The notes: generated by a model from the letters alone, not told the origin. A stretch of DNA of 64,000 nucleotides from Acanthacorydalis orientalis (GCA_034766995.1 CM068313.1:1769501-1833500), one strand, 5' to 3'; positions 11,320 through 24,264 are shown, numbered from the stretch's first letter. Made by a program: numbers and translations.

Positions 11320-12061
11320 GTTCGATAAGTTTGGCAAATTTCTATGATATGGCGCCACCATCCATTTGGTAAAGTCACGTCTACCAAGTGTCACATTTTA
11401 AACTGGCATAAGCGAAATTTCAGCCAAGCGACGCGTTGTTCACGTTCTACAGATGCTTGAAGCGAGTATCGTAGTAGTTGTTGCAAAAATGTAAAAAAAC
11501 CAAGCAGGCGTTTCGGCGTCGATTCGTCACCGTGGATGAAACGTGGCTCCACCACTAGACACCCGAGTCGAAGCAGCAGTGAATGCAGACGGACAACGAC
11601 TGGTGAAAGTGCGGCGAAGAAGGCGTAGACCGTTTTGTCGGCTGGGAAGATGATGGGCACTGTTCTTGCGATTCCCAAGGAATCGTCTTGATTGATTACT
11701 TAAAGGGAAAAACTAGAAGGGGATCCTACTATTCAACAACATTGTTGGACCGTTTGGAAGAAGTGCTGAAACAAAAACGGGCAAGACTGGCGCACAAAAA
11801 AGTACACTTTCGACAGGACGAAGTACAAATCGACCGTCACAATCGCAAAATTGCACGAATCAGACTTCGAATTGATTCCTCGTCCGCCATTTTCACCGGA
11901 CATGGCCCCGTGCGACTTCTTCCTCTTCCCAAACTTGAAAATTTGTGTCGGTGGGAAGAAATTCCCGTCGAACGAGGATGTCATCGCCGCCCTCAATTCA
12001 TATCTTGCATACTCGCTGGACCAAGTGTGTAGCCCTCGATGGAGACTACGCTGGTAAATAA
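11320..12061 (+). pseudogene. mariner-like transposase pseudogene (plus strand)
   Basis: This is a decayed mariner element. The 5' end GGGTCGTTCGATAAGTTTGG resembles a mariner terminal repeat. The transposase body shows FVTVDETWLHH (first catalytic Asp, 11532-11546) followed by an in-frame stop, then AKKA-stop-TVLSAGKMMGTVL. After a frameshift it reads IDYLKGK and LLDRLEEVLKQKRARLAHKK. After another shift come PPFSPDMAPCDFFLFPNLK (third catalytic Asp, near 11914) and a typical ending ALDGDYAGK-stop at 12061. The spacing and PDMAPCDFFLFP are typical of the mariner D,D34D family. I could not find a matching 3' inverted repeat just after 12061. It is inactive and differs from the 9700-10130 remnant. 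Confidence 0.9.
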
Positions 12062-12331
12062 AATCGTTTTTTCCCCATAAAAACAGTGTTTAACCCATTG
12101 TCCTTGTATTTGTTGTTGTTGTTGTTTTTTAAAAATAATGCGTACAGAGTCTATTCATTTTTTTTAACAACAAAATAAACTTAATTTCATTTCCAAAGCA
12201 TTCTTTTATAGTAGGACCCGAATGTCTTCGGATAGGACAGTGTTATATTTATTGTAACTTCTATAAAGATTGCACAAGTCCCGCAAGTCTTATTTGGGCT
12301 ATGGTTCTGATGTATTTTAGTAGATAGGTTT

Positions 12332-12375
<44 letters not shown>

Positions 12376-13084
12376 GTTGAACCTAGTTCGTGTGTGTAAG
12401 TACACCTAGTTGTTTAAAAAAATAAACGATTAATCTAAATTTCAAGCCACGCATTACACGTCCATCGTGCAAGCCAGATAATTATTTAAGCAAACAGTCC
12501 AACCGCACTTTTAGAGCGAGATCGATGTAGATTTCGCATGCACCCGCACGCGAAAATCTTACCTGCAATTGGGGACCGTGAGTGATCAATCTTAAGCACA
12601 CGTTCGAGGTGAAACGGATGGTTTTGTTTTACATACACTTATGCGTACACGCGGAACAGAAGACCGAAGCGCGCGCGCCATTAATCTTCGAGCGTGTTAA
12701 ACGAATCGCTTTGTTTCACGTGCGCTCGCACGGACACGGCTGTTCCGCGAACAGTGCACAATTAGATCGAGATTACGGCGCTCTTTTGACCGATATTCCG
12801 GTCGAGAATTCGGACAGACACGGATGGGTTCTAACAGTTTTTTTGTCGTTTAGAATCGTGTTAAACTTAAGAATGTCGTTCGGAAAGAGAGGACGGGGAA
12901 ATAGTAACAGATGGATGTCTAGGTGGAACGTAAGCGTTTCCGGTTCGGATTTTCACTAACAATCGGTTTTACTTCAGTTCTAAAAAATATATAATTTCCG
13001 CTAAGGATGTCTTCACGTCAAAATTAGTGCACGTTTCTCACTATCTTGCTTTTTTTAAAAAAAAGAATATCTTTTTAGAATAAA
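12062..13084. other. Non-coding stretch with a CpG-rich patch
   Basis: 12335-12372 is a TA tract. 12540-12960 is noticeably GC/CpG-rich and open for 125 codons on the + strand, but the translation shows no recognisable motif, start context or splice pattern. It could be a regulatory patch, an exon of an unknown gene or relic repeat DNA. Confidence 0.45.
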
Positions 13085-14830
13085 CTGTCGTTGCGTAAAC
13101 AGTGAATTGAATAAACGTAGTAGGTTGGGAAATAATCCGGAACAAGTCGGATCATTTTCTTAGCCTACTATTAAACAAACTCCTACCATTACTTATTCAT
13201 TTGAGATGGCTCTTATTGATTTGATGTTGTTTCTGGTAGACTACGAAACAATCGAATCGTTTTCTAAGCCTACTATTAATTATGTAGTTGAAAATAACAA
13301 CAATCGTTAATTTTACAATAATTTTTAATTATATCCCACATAATTATTTAATTACGAGCCATTTTCTAGTAGTTTAATGATACTAAATTATCAAGTATCT
13401 CTCTTGATATTTATTATGAGAGAATCACTCAGCTACATTTACACGTCGTCACATCATAATTAGCATGCATTTGTAACAATCTTGCATTTTTCCAGAACAG
13501 CCTACTAGAATAAACAGCCATTGCATAAACAGGGAATTTGATAAAAGTAGTAGGCTACGAAATAATCGAAAAAATCGGATCGTTCTCTATGCCTACTATA
13601 ATTTTGTGCTTGTAAATAATAACAATCGATAATTTTGTAATAATTTTTAATTATATCTGCAATACAAATTATTTAATTATTAGCCTAATTCTAGTAGTTC
13701 AGTGATGCTAAATTATCAAGTCGTTATATTTGTCACTATGTTGATTTTTTTAAAAAAAAAAAAACATCCTACTAGAATAAACTGCAATGACAGTTTATTA
13801 CAGTAGGCTATTCTCTGTAAACAGTGAATTCAATAAACGTAGTAGGCTAGGAAATAATCCAGAACGATTCGGATTGTTTTCTAAGCCTACTATTGATTAT
13901 TTTATTCGAAAATCATTGCCCCCTTTAATTTTGTAATTATTTTCAAGCATTCTGCCAATATATAATTGTTTAAACATCATTCTCATTTTCTGAATCAGTT
14001 TCTAATAGTTCAATGATACTAAATTATCAAATCGTTTGCTAGGATATAAAAGAGCTTGAAAAGTTACAAGAAAGTGACTAAAGAACTAAGAGCTTTTGTA
14101 CTGGAACTCATTAAACCAAATGAATCCAGTTTATAGACATTTTTCATTCCACAAACCGACGAAATGTTTTCTAGTCATTTTTTTTTGTTAAATGACTATC
14201 ATTTTTGATTGCTGATTATAAATTTTGATAACTATCATTCCGTAAACAGTGAATTTAACCCTTAATGGTCAAAAGGCCCCGCTATGGGGACACAATAGAA
14301 AATAAAAAGCTCTCGACCGTTAAAAGTTAATAAACGTAGTAGACTACAAAACAAACGAATCGGATCGGAAATACATAATAAGCCTACTATTGATTATGTA
14401 TTTGAAAATTAATTTTTTTTAAAGACATTAATTTTTTAATAATTTGCATAATTGCTTAATCATGAGCTATATTCTAGAAGTTCAATGATACTAAATAATC
14501 TAAACGTCTTACTTGTCACCATTTTGCATTTTTTTTAGAATAACCCACTGGAATGAAACTGTCATTGCGTAAACAGTGAATTGAATAAACGTAGTAGGTT
14601 GGGAAACAATCTGGAACAAGCCGGATCGTTTTCTAAGCCTACTACTAAACAAACTCCTACCATTAATTATCTATCTGAAAACAATTCATTTGTTAATTTT
14701 GCAATAAATTTTAATTATATCAGCAATGTACAATTGTTTAATCACGAGCAGTTTTCTAGTATGTCAGACATCTTTTTGATTCGGTTTCGAAAAGTGGATA
14801 GACGTGATATGTGTTCGGGCTCGTAAAATA
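13085..14830 (+). repeat. Tandem 'TAGTAGGCTAGG' repeat family, forward set
   Basis: About five units of ~300-420 bases are recognisable. Each has AAACTGTCATTGCGTAAACAG, then GTGAATTGAATAAACGTAGT, TAGGCTAGGAAATAATC, GGATCGTTTTCTAAGCCTAC and a TTTTAATTATATC...TTTAATTA tail. The phrase GTAGTAGG recurs near 13117, 13539, 13839, 14336 and 14591. 13445-14175 is matched in reverse orientation by 17250-18475. One unit is interrupted at 14255-14330 by a small TTAA-flanked element. Confidence 0.85.
14259..14326. mobile_element. 68-bp TTAA-flanked miniature inverted-repeat element
   Basis: TTAA at 14255-14258 and again at 14327-14330 flanks a 68-base insert. Its ends are imperfect inverted repeats: CCCTTAATGGTC at the left and, as reverse complement, CTTTTAACGGTC at the right (9 of 12 match). 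The insert interrupts the repeat family at a place where other units read CAGTGAATTGAATAAACG without it, so sister units act as empty sites. It contains an internal GGCCCC...GGGGAC hairpin. TTAA duplication is typical of piggyBac-related elements; assignment to that group is inference. Confidence 0.65.
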
Positions 14831-15772
14831 AATTGAAGTGCAGTGCATTAATATTACGTTGTTATTTTGATCTCTTCTTATACCACTCTAAGTGTCCGTT
14901 CTCCACTACAAGTTTCTGTGCGAGCGCTATCTTCAACTTTTATTATCTTCGATTACACCAACGGTTGAAAGATTTCTATTACAACAAATAAACTAGTCGC
15001 GGTGTACTCTAAATGTTGTAAATTCGAACCAGAAAAATCTAAAATGGACTCGAGTTACAAGCATCTATACCACCAATACACTTGTTCATGCAACCATATC
15101 AGTAGATATGAACTCTGTTCTCAATCAAAACACTGCGAGACAGTAACTACACAATTTTTCTTTATGTCTCTATATACTGTAATTTCTTGTATATATATCC
15201 CCAAACTACCCTTTTATCTTCCGTTTCGATATAATAAAAGTCGTCTCATATTCGTTAGGAAAAATATCACTTTCCACATTATACATCTCCCCGTGGACGG
15301 GGGTGTAATATCGATTCGGATACATGCGATATTCTGTATCTCTCTATTCCTGTCCGTGTTGCTGTACGTTTGTGTACGCGTGTATGTTTGTGTATGTGTC
15401 AAAGTCCAATGGCACATATATTTTGAACGGCATTCGCGCGCGGTCCCGTCCCGTGGGACTCGCGCGCGACGGTCACTGCTTTTCAGTTATATCGGCCGGT
15501 TATGATTTATCGTCGACAATTCATTTCGAATAACAAGACGGCCGCGGTCAGTTTAAACAAAATGCACTCGAGTCGTATCGGTCGCCTACTCTGACACATT
15601 TTCGACATATCTTTCTATCTTGTTGATGGAGGTTTTTTCTTCGTTCGTTTTTAGACGCTTGAATGTTTCTATACGGAAACATTAAATTATTGAAAGCATA
15701 TTTTTCACTTTTCGCATAGATATCAACTGGTATTTCATTTAAAACCAAGATTATTTTAATCAATCAATTATG
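14831..15772. other. Non-coding stretch near the axis of the inverted set
   Basis: Nothing can be assigned. 15290-15560 is moderately GC-rich with a run of TGTGTACGTG-like text. The open frame at 15002-15505 has no motif and poor codon quality. Confidence 0.45.
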
Positions 15773-15806
15773 TAGTTATATATATATTTATATATATATA
15801 TATATT

Positions 15807-15885
<79 letters not shown>

Positions 15886-15890
15886 TTGTA

Positions 15891-15941
<51 letters not shown>
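15773..15941. repeat. Long interrupted (TA)n tract, ~170 bp
   Basis: (TA)n with TTTA and TGTG interruptions. It lies close to the midpoint of the inverted repeat pair 13445-14175 / 17250-18475. The outer ends predict a midpoint near 15957. Confidence 0.9.
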
Positions 15942-15945
<4 letters not shown>

Positions 15946-16222
15946 GGAAAAGAAATAACTGTTTTTTTCTATACATCAATCATTTCATTTCAAATGTTTC
16001 AAAACACTATTCGTTGTTCGAAATATTTTTTTCGGATTTTCTGTAAACAAATGGTATCTCTTTGTGTATAAGAAGAATAAAAGAGAAATTCAGATAAAAA
16101 ATCCATTTATACAGCGAATTTCTTAGGGCAACTATTTTAGCGAGCCATCGATATCAATAGATATTGAAGTTTAGGAAAAAATAGTGCTGCGGATTCTATA
16201 CACACACTTACATACTCATACG

Positions 16223-16306
<84 letters not shown>

Positions 16307-17139
16307 TATTGAATTCTGTACATGAAGTATAAATCTTCTGTTTGGTACTCACGGATAAATAAAAAAAGTTCATATAAATATCTCGTATAGGCTGGTAGCC
16401 GTTTCGTCGACATAAAATCTTTTTTGTGCTTTTTTTAAAAGTCTGTATTGAAGAAAATATATGTAGTATATGAAAATATAAAAATAAATTTAGTTCTTAC
16501 CACGAATATCCATAAGTATATCATGATGTGCAACCAGAGGAATATTGCCTAGCTACCGAACTGCAATTTCTGTTACCCCCTTAAAAAAAAAAAACTGAAA
16601 AAATCGATTTTAATTTCGCTCGCGATTCAGCCCTAACACTGTGTCTAAATTCGCTTTCATAAATAAATTTATTTTACACCGTACAGACCATTAAAAAAAA
16701 CCTTCTTTTTCAAAAACGTTCAATAAATCATTATTATTTTCGATTGTTGCTCATGCGTATTTGGATTACGATTCTATTATTCTCAGGGCGTCAAAGTACA
16801 GAAGAAGCGGGAACCTTGTCCGAGCTGTACTAGTTTAACAATGAAAACAGTAAATTTTAAATATACGTTGGATTAAACTTTCAATTATGCACGAAACCAG
16901 TATAAACTACTATTCAATTATGTACCGGAGTTTCATGTGTTTCGCGGTATTCAGTCAGAAGGGGGTACAACACGGAAATATCACTGATTTGAAATGAAAC
17001 AGGGTTTAACTAGATATTCAGTGTTTAACCATTTTTATTCATAATAAAATTATAATTACATGTTATCATATTTGTGATCGTATTAATACTTTTATCTTAA
17101 TGATAACATCATCAGCCTTAAAGTCTTAATAATTCAATT
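15942..17139. other. Non-coding stretch with TA-GA microsatellite
   Basis: 16226-16303 is (TA)n followed directly by (GA)n. A copy of the TTCAATAAATCATTATT dispersed family lies near 16720-16800. No gene is recognised. Confidence 0.6.
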
Positions 17140-18475
17140 TTGAAAGAATTAGATTCTTCTGTACTTTGATACTGTGAAGATATTGGCATTGCTATCGAAA
17201 ACCGCACAAGCGGCAATCCAAAATGGCAATCCATTGAAGAAATTTTTGATTATAAAACATTTCGTCGAATTGTATAGTGAAAAGTCTATAAATTGAATTC
17301 CTTTGATTTAACGGGTTCCAGTATAATAGCTCTTAGTTCTTTAGTCACTTTCTTGTAACTTTTCAAACTCTTTTATGTTCTAGCAAACGATTTGATAATT
17401 TAGTACCAGTGAATTGTTAGAAACTGATTCAGATAATTAGAATGATGTTTAAACAATTAGACATTGGCAGAATGATTGAAAATAATTATAAAATTAAAGA
17501 GCGCAATGGTTTTCGAATAAATAATTAATAGTAGGCTTGGAAAACGATCCGAATCGTTCTAGATTATTTCCTAGCCTATCAGCGAACTGTTAGAAGACGA
17601 TTCAAATAGTTAAATATGATTTATAAGATGATTTAGATAATGAGAATAATGATTAAACAATTAGACTTTGCCAGAATGGTTGAAAAAAATTAGAGAGCGC
17701 AATGATTTTCGAATAAATAATTAATAGTAGGCTTATAAAATAATCCGATTCGTTTCGATTATTTTCTAGCCCACTACGTTTTTTCAATTCACTGTTAACG
17801 CAATGACCGTTTATCCTAGCAGGCTGCTCTCTAAAAAAAGTGCAAGATAGCGACAAATATAACGATCTGATAATGTAGTGTTACTTATAGACGATTTAAT
17901 AATTTAGTACACTGGACTATTTTAAGATGGATCATGATTAAACAATCATACATTGCTGATATAATCGAAAATTGTTATAGAATTAAAGACTGCAATTATT
18001 TTCAGATACATAATTAACAGTGGGCTTAGAAAACGATTCTAATCGTTACGGATGATTTCCTAGCATACTGCGTTTATTGAATTCCCTGTTTGCAGAGAAC
18101 AGCTTACTCGAATAAAGTATCATGCAGTTTATTCTAGTAGGCCGTTTTTTTTTAAAACAAATCAAGATAGTGACAAATATAAATATAACGAGTTGATAAT
18201 TTAGTTCACCGAACTACTAGAAAATGGCTCAAAATTAAATAATTAAACATTGCGGATATAATTAATTTTTTTTACAAAATTAACGATTGTTATCGTTTTG
18301 AAATACATAATTAATAGTAGGCTTAGAAAACGATCCGATCTCTTCGATTATTTCCTAGCCTACTACTTTTATCAAATTCCCTGTTTATGCAATGACTGTT
18401 TCTTCTAGTGGGCTGTTCTAAAAATATGCAAGATTGTTACAAATGCATGCTAATTTTGATGTGACGACATCCATA
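17140..18475 (-). repeat. 'TAGTAGGCTAGG' repeat family, reverse set (right arm)
   Basis: Four units run in reverse orientation to those at 13085-14830, with CCTAGCCTACTAC-like cores near 17575, 17766, 18058 and 18353. The outer end (18330-18475) aligns as reverse complement with 13445-13600 with few differences, including GTCGTCACATCA and AGCATGCATTTGTAACAATC. The inner end (17350-17385) matches the reverse of 14040-14080. The right arm carries extra units, so the arms differ in length. Confidence 0.85.
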
Positions 18476-19357
18476 GTTATTTTCCTGAATTGAACTGATT
18501 GATGGCGACAATTCGAACTGAAAACGTTTACATTCTTCTCAAATGGTGTCTGATTGGACTGAATTATTTATTATCACTTCCCCTGACCTCTTTTTCCACT
18601 GTTATAATAAGTGTAATGGTGTACTATGTGTTCAGTTTATTTTTTATTTTTTTTTACTCTTTTTCATCATCTACTATTGAACTGTGAAAATAAAAAATCG
18701 AATTTCCTTGTTGAAAAATGTTTACAATCCACAAGACCGTATCGAAGATTGTTAAGGTTCTAGCTGAGCGATCCTCCCATTAACAAACATCAAGAGAAAT
18801 AAATATAAATGTATCTTCGAACCATTGATCAAAAACATAACCAATCTTACGAATACGAGAAAAGAAAAACATTTTCCAATTCTCACACACTCTTGTATGG
18901 GAAAACCGTTCGTTTACGATCACACGCATTCGATTCCTTCCGGCGAAACTGCACGCCGTTCCGTGTACGGGGAACGTCGAACCGATACCGGATGTTTGCG
19001 TTTCGTTCCGCACCACATTTGATCAGTTGCGGCGTTCGCGAACCGCATATATCGATCTGCACCGGGCTCGAATCGATTCCCGGTACAGAAATGTGCATCT
19101 CGGTCAAAATGGTTCGGACGCGTGGACACACACGTCCGACGGAGTTGTTAAGCAGAGTTGACGTACACGGACGCGAATACTGACATACGACCGCGCCGCA
19201 GGGTAACCGACATGAATATAAATCGAAGATAGTGTCGATAAGATGTTATTGAATCGACGTCGAAGTCGTGTGCGCGAATTTAAACGGACACGATGTGAAT
19301 TACAATAACCGAAATGACGGAAAGTGTTAATATTTACATGAATAGAAATACGGTATG

Positions 19358-19402
<45 letters not shown>

Positions 19403-19439
19403 TATAAATGTATATATGAATATATATTAATATATATTT
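18476..19439. other. Non-coding stretch with CpG-rich patch and TA tract
   Basis: 18880-19200 is comparatively GC/CpG-rich and open in several frames on both strands at once, which suggests base composition rather than coding. 19361-19399 is a TA tract. No exon is supported. Confidence 0.45.
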
Positions 19440-19711
19440 CTTGATAAATACATAGAGACATGAAAAGAAACGGCGTTGATTCTATAAGATTCAAAATCGC
19501 ATAGATCGAGTTACCTTTGCATGTAATTTCAATAGTTATCATACAACCGTAACATTGTAAAAAAAAAACATAACGTAAGCGGATATGTTGATTCTTTGCG
19601 AAACTGTCTTATTGTAAAATCTCAAATGATACACAGGCAAGTTTAGTTTATACTCCAGGAAAAGTTTATTTCATTTTCTTTCTCTGTTTTAATTCACTTT
19701 CTTTCTCTATG

Positions 19712-19752
<41 letters not shown>

Positions 19753-20060
19753 GTATATATATGTATGTATATAAATATATGTATGTATGTATATATATAT
19801 ATATATACTTCTTGAAAAATTCATAGATATGAAAAGAAACGGCGTTGATTCTATAAGATTCAAAATCGCATAGATCGAGTTACCTTTGCATGTAATTTCA
19901 ATAGTTCATAGAAACGAAACTTTGTATAGAAAACAAAACGTAAGCGGATATGTTGATTCTTTGCGAAACCGTTTTATTGTAAAGTATCATAAATTATATA
20001 CAAACAAGTTTAGTTTATATCCTAGGAAAAGTTTATATCATTTCCTCTCTCTCCTTTTCG
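19440..20060 (+). repeat. Direct duplication, two ~250-bp copies (period ~371)
   Basis: 19440-19690 is repeated at 19811-20060. Shared landmarks are GAAAAGAAACGGCGTTGATT, TTCAAAATCGCATAGATCGA, GTAAGCGGATATGTTGATTC and GGAAAAGTTTAT. The copies are very similar and separated by a (TA)n/(TGTA)n tract (19717-19806), so the duplication is fairly recent. No gene content. Confidence 0.9.
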
Positions 20061-21220
20061 TTCTCTCTCTCTTTGTTTATGTATATATATATAGGTATAA
20101 ATGCATGTAAATTAACAGTAAACTACCTCTAAAAATTAATCCGCGCACTGTTCGTTCTAGCGGAAAGAAAACGCAGATAAGCCGAATAAAGTAAACACGG
20201 ACGTTGACGTTTATGCGTCGAATGATCTAGTGAATCGACGCAATTTGCCTGAAAATGAATTCCAGCACAAAGTTTCTTAATTAACACGAATATTGTCCGT
20301 GTAATTTTACGCCCGTCGCCGGCATGTAATCTGGATTCGTTGGATGTCGCGCGTGCCGGCACCGCGGTAGGTCGGAATCGTTCGTCGCGGCGCCGTCGAC
20401 TTTCGGGCGGCTCTAGATGGTTTTCACAGTGAAGTTCAGTTCTGGTGTAACGTTACACACGCTTTCGGACGTGTTGTCCTCCCGTTAAGGTTGAAACGCG
20501 CGTTTTCTCCTAACAGTGTCGTAAAAATCGTATCATAAACCCTGTACAGGGGACGGTAAAAAAAAAACCTCCGGAAATTCGTACAGCCATTGGCAGGCGT
20601 ATGTTATTCGCCTCGCGATCGGCGAGACGCTCTGTAGACTTGACGTTGCGGCGCTAGTAGTAGTTTGTTATTTCTAAGCGCGAGTTTTAAAATTTCTTAT
20701 CACCCATTTTACTCGAATAATTTGAAGTTTGTCGCAGGAAATGTGGGGAACACACGCCCGAACACAGATGATCATTAAAAGACACGCCCCGTTCGCGCAC
20801 TTGCGCTCGAATCATCCCTCAATTCGAAACGCTAGAGTGTGAGTGGTGAATGCTTAAGAATATTCCATTGAAACGATATGTCTGTCAGTGAGAGATAAAA
20901 AACACGTATGAAGAAACTGGACTGTTAAAATACCTAATATCGATTGGACAATACGTATAAGTATAATGAGAAGAGATAAACTCCCCTGAGAACAGTAAAA
21001 TATTTAGATTACTGTGATCTGATATTAGGACTCGCAGGTTTTTTTCGCGAAGAGCACGTTAAAATAAACCCGAGGGCTTCACATGCATGACGACACGACA
21101 TGTTAAAATATATCATGATTGGAAACACTAAATCATGCTAGAAAGTCCAGGCGACGATCAGAAAAAAATCTAGTGGCTCGCGGATTGAATGAAAAATTGA
21201 TCTGTTTTTTTTTCCTGCAG
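20061..21220. other. Intron DNA before the second K2P exon
   Basis: No gene is recognised. 20290-20480 is CpG-rich. The end is the splice acceptor: a T-rich tract followed by CCTGCAG ending at 21220. Confidence 0.6.
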
Positions 21221-21231
21221 AGAAACCGAAA

Positions 21232-21263
<32 letters not shown>

Positions 21264-21447
21264 CGGTTTGGCGTTGACGAGCACGATAATCGAACTGGTG
21301 CGCAGACAGTACGCACGCAGCTGGCGACGTCTGCAAGCACTAAGAGGTCCACTCGCGGACACGCTACGCAGGCTGGGCGAGTCGGCAGGAGGCGCGGCGC
21401 TCGACGTCGCCGCGTTCCAGCACGACTTGCGGCGTGTCCTGGCCGTG
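21221..21447 (+). CDS. K2P potassium channel exon encoding M4 and cytoplasmic tail
   Basis: This exon continues the channel from 3249. The split Lys codon (A|AG) joins GDLVP to KKPKYMLLCTLYILVGL, the start of the fourth membrane segment that follows the second filter in TWIK-like channels. M4 runs through LALTSTIIELVRRQYA, and IIELVRRQYARSW is a hallmark of this arthropod/nematode TWIK group as I know it. A charged tail follows (LADTLRRLG, LDVAAFQHDLRRVLAV). The acceptor is CTGCAG and the donor GTAAGT from 21448. The exon ends on a codon boundary (phase 0), matching the next exon at 35497. It is strongly GC-rich compared with its surround. Confidence 0.95.
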
Positions 21448-21940
21448 GTAAGTCTCAATCACATTTTTTTTAGAAAAGAAAAACAACAGTCTCTTATCCA
21501 CTTATTACATATGTCTGCAAATTTACAACAACGTTAATTCAGATACATATTCGAAAGAAACATAACACAAACGTATTCGTCCATTTTATTATTGCTTGCT
21601 TTGTTCAACCAGATGACACCGTATCAGCTTGAAATCATTAGAATTGTGTTTAGTTCTAAGTTCATACCATTACACAAACTAAGATAAAGTGCTTGAGATA
21701 CAATTACATGCTTAATTGCGATAAAATATTGTGGCGAGCGAGCCAGTCGAAAAGGTTGACGAGAACGATTAGTTGGCGATGGAAAAAAAGCGACGTGCGG
21801 TAAACAGACAGACTGCATAGTGTAATTGTTGAGAATAAAATTAGATTGTAATTAATTGTTCGAATTAGAAAAATACTGTTTAGCGTTACGAAACGTGGGT
21901 ATAGTTGTTGATTGTTGATATGTGTGGGTCTGTTTGTAAT
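21448..21940. other. Start of the ~14-kb K2P intron
   Basis: Intron 21448-35496 begins with GTAAGT. No repeats or genes are recognised in this piece. Confidence 0.6.
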
Positions 21941-22269
21941 ATTGTTAGAGACTTCTATGAAATTATCCGAGAAAAAACATTGGCAGTGTTTTCTTTTTTA
22001 CTTGTTTTTCTTCTAAAACAGGCTATTAGAATAAGATATTCTGAAAAACATTTTATATATATATAGAGAGAGAGAGAAAAAGAGAGAGAGAGAGATTTTT
22101 TTTAATATTTAAATCTAATAACTGATTTTATAAGACAACATTTTTTAAATTTATTGTAAAATTATATTTTTGAAGATTTCTCAAAGTATGTATAAAAATC
22201 AAATCACTTGAAATGTTCCTTTCTTGACTTGTTATTTGTTTTTAAAACAGATTAGCAGATCTGAATATT

Positions 22270-22326
<57 letters not shown>

Positions 22327-22597
22327 ATATACATACATATATATAGAGAGAGAGAGAGAGCGAGGGAGGGAGAGAGAGAGAGAGAGGGAGAGAGAGAGAG
22401 AGAGAGAATGTAATATTTTTGAAATATTTAAATCTGATGGTTGATTTTATAAAACAACATTTTTTGAATTTATTATTGTGTAATGTTATCAAGGAACTCT
22501 ATGAAAGTATGCATAAAGACAATTCATTTACAACGTTCCTTTCCTGACTTGTTATTTGTTTCTTAAACAGATTAGTAGATCCAAATGTTATAAAAAT

Positions 22598-22634
<37 letters not shown>

Positions 22635-22666
22635 ATAGATATATGTAAATTTATATATTTATACAT

Positions 22667-22741
<75 letters not shown>

Positions 22742-22939
22742 TTGAGAGAAGTAGTACTTTTTCAAATAGTTAAACTACTAATAGCTTGTTTTATGAAACA
22801 ACAGTTTTCGAATTTGTTATTGTGGAATGTTATCGAAGATCTCTATGAAAGTGAGCATAAAAACAATTCACTTACAATGTTACTGTTTATTTCGTATTTG
22901 TTTTTAAAACAGATTATTTGATCTAAATAATATTAATAG

Positions 22940-23007
<68 letters not shown>

Positions 23008-23113
23008 AAGGGATATGGTGTTTTTTTAATATTTAGACTTAAGAGCCTGTTTCAGAAAACTTGTTTTTAATTTTTATTGTTCATTGTTATATTTTGTAAG
23101 ATGTTTATGAAAG

Positions 23114-23193
<80 letters not shown>

Positions 23194-23200
23194 AGTCTTA
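21941..23200 (+). repeat. Tandem ~235-340-bp units with TA-GA cores
   Basis: Four clear units and a partial fifth. Each has TTATTTGTTTTTAAAACAG followed by ATTAGCAGATC-like text (near 22000, 22230, 22550, 22890), then (TA)n running into (GA)n, then AATATTTAAATCTGATG and TTTTATAAAACAACATTTTT. The (TA)n-(GA)n cores lie at about 22061-22095, 22277-22408, 22600-22741 and 22944-23006, and a long TA tract at 23117-23189 ends the array. Length variation comes mostly from the microsatellite cores. Confidence 0.85.
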
Positions 23201-24264
23201 CACAACGGTTTTTCAAATAAAATTGTAAAAGAAATCAAAATCGTTATAAAGGAAATTATTATTGTCTGTTTTATCTATTTTTCAGGAACATGCCGAAGAA
23301 TTCGTATTTTTGACCTTAAATGAAATACTTGAAAAAAAATTTGCACAGATCGAATAAAAATGTTTATACAAATCTCTTGTCGATCCTTGTTTGATTTGTT
23401 TTCAATCCAAACGCTACAGATCTATATGAACAAATATGCCATTGAAACTATCAGCCTATATTTATCACGTCTATGGATAGAGAAACAGCATAGATGTCAA
23501 CTGTCAAATCTCGATCCCTAGTGACATCTATCCGATATCTTTTTGAACACATTTTACACAAGATATTAGAAAGACGACGATTTTTTTTTGATAAAATATG
23601 CGACGCGTGACAGGAAAAGTCAGAGTACACTAATTGGATACAACTAAATGGATTACTCGGCACGGCGTTCAAGCATTAACATATAATTTACTGAGATACC
23701 GGTCCGTTGCTCATAAATATCGCCGCGGCGCGTCGCGGCGCCCTGCGGCCCATTCAAGAAAATGTAAATTTAATCAAATCCGCGCTGCCGTAATTACGAT
23801 AGTGCGGCTCGTGCCCGCTTTAACCGAACACTGACGTGTCTAAACATCATAAAATTAATCAAGAGATTAACTCCGTGCGAATTATATCGAAGTTCGGCGA
23901 AGTTTCGAACGCGACGAGCGGGTCGGAAGCGCGAGCACGGACCGGCTACATGTCGTGCGAGCGTCAGATGTTACAGCGGCCTTCTCTGACGCCTCTTTTG
24001 AGGGAAAAAAAAACGCCGATACGGACGGCGCTCGCCCTCTCTCGGATCGATAGTTTCGAAGTGGGATCATGTGACTAAGCTGCACGGGTTTCTCGCTGAT
24101 TTATTGTTTAGCGCGCCGCGCGAAATTAAAATTAGTCGATTCGAGGCGGTTGTTGCACAGTTTATTAAAAAGAAAACTTTACGGATTCAGTACACGTGGC
24201 CGTACGCACACTTCGCTCGCTTTCGATCGTTTTCCATGCTGTTCACTAACTGAAACTGTTCGAT
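23201..24264. other. Non-coding stretch with a CpG-rich patch
   Basis: 23690-24130 is GC/CpG-rich with overlapping open frames on both strands and no motif. No splice-flanked exon is evident. It could be an unmethylated regulatory patch or a relic element. Confidence 0.45.

Noticed and set aside
12582..12959. 125-codon open frame in a CpG-rich patch
   Set aside because: No recognisable motif, no splice context and no biased codon pattern; GC-rich DNA gives long frames by chance.
15002..15505. 167-codon open frame
   Set aside because: Composition follows the DNA background, with overlapping frames on both strands and no domain.
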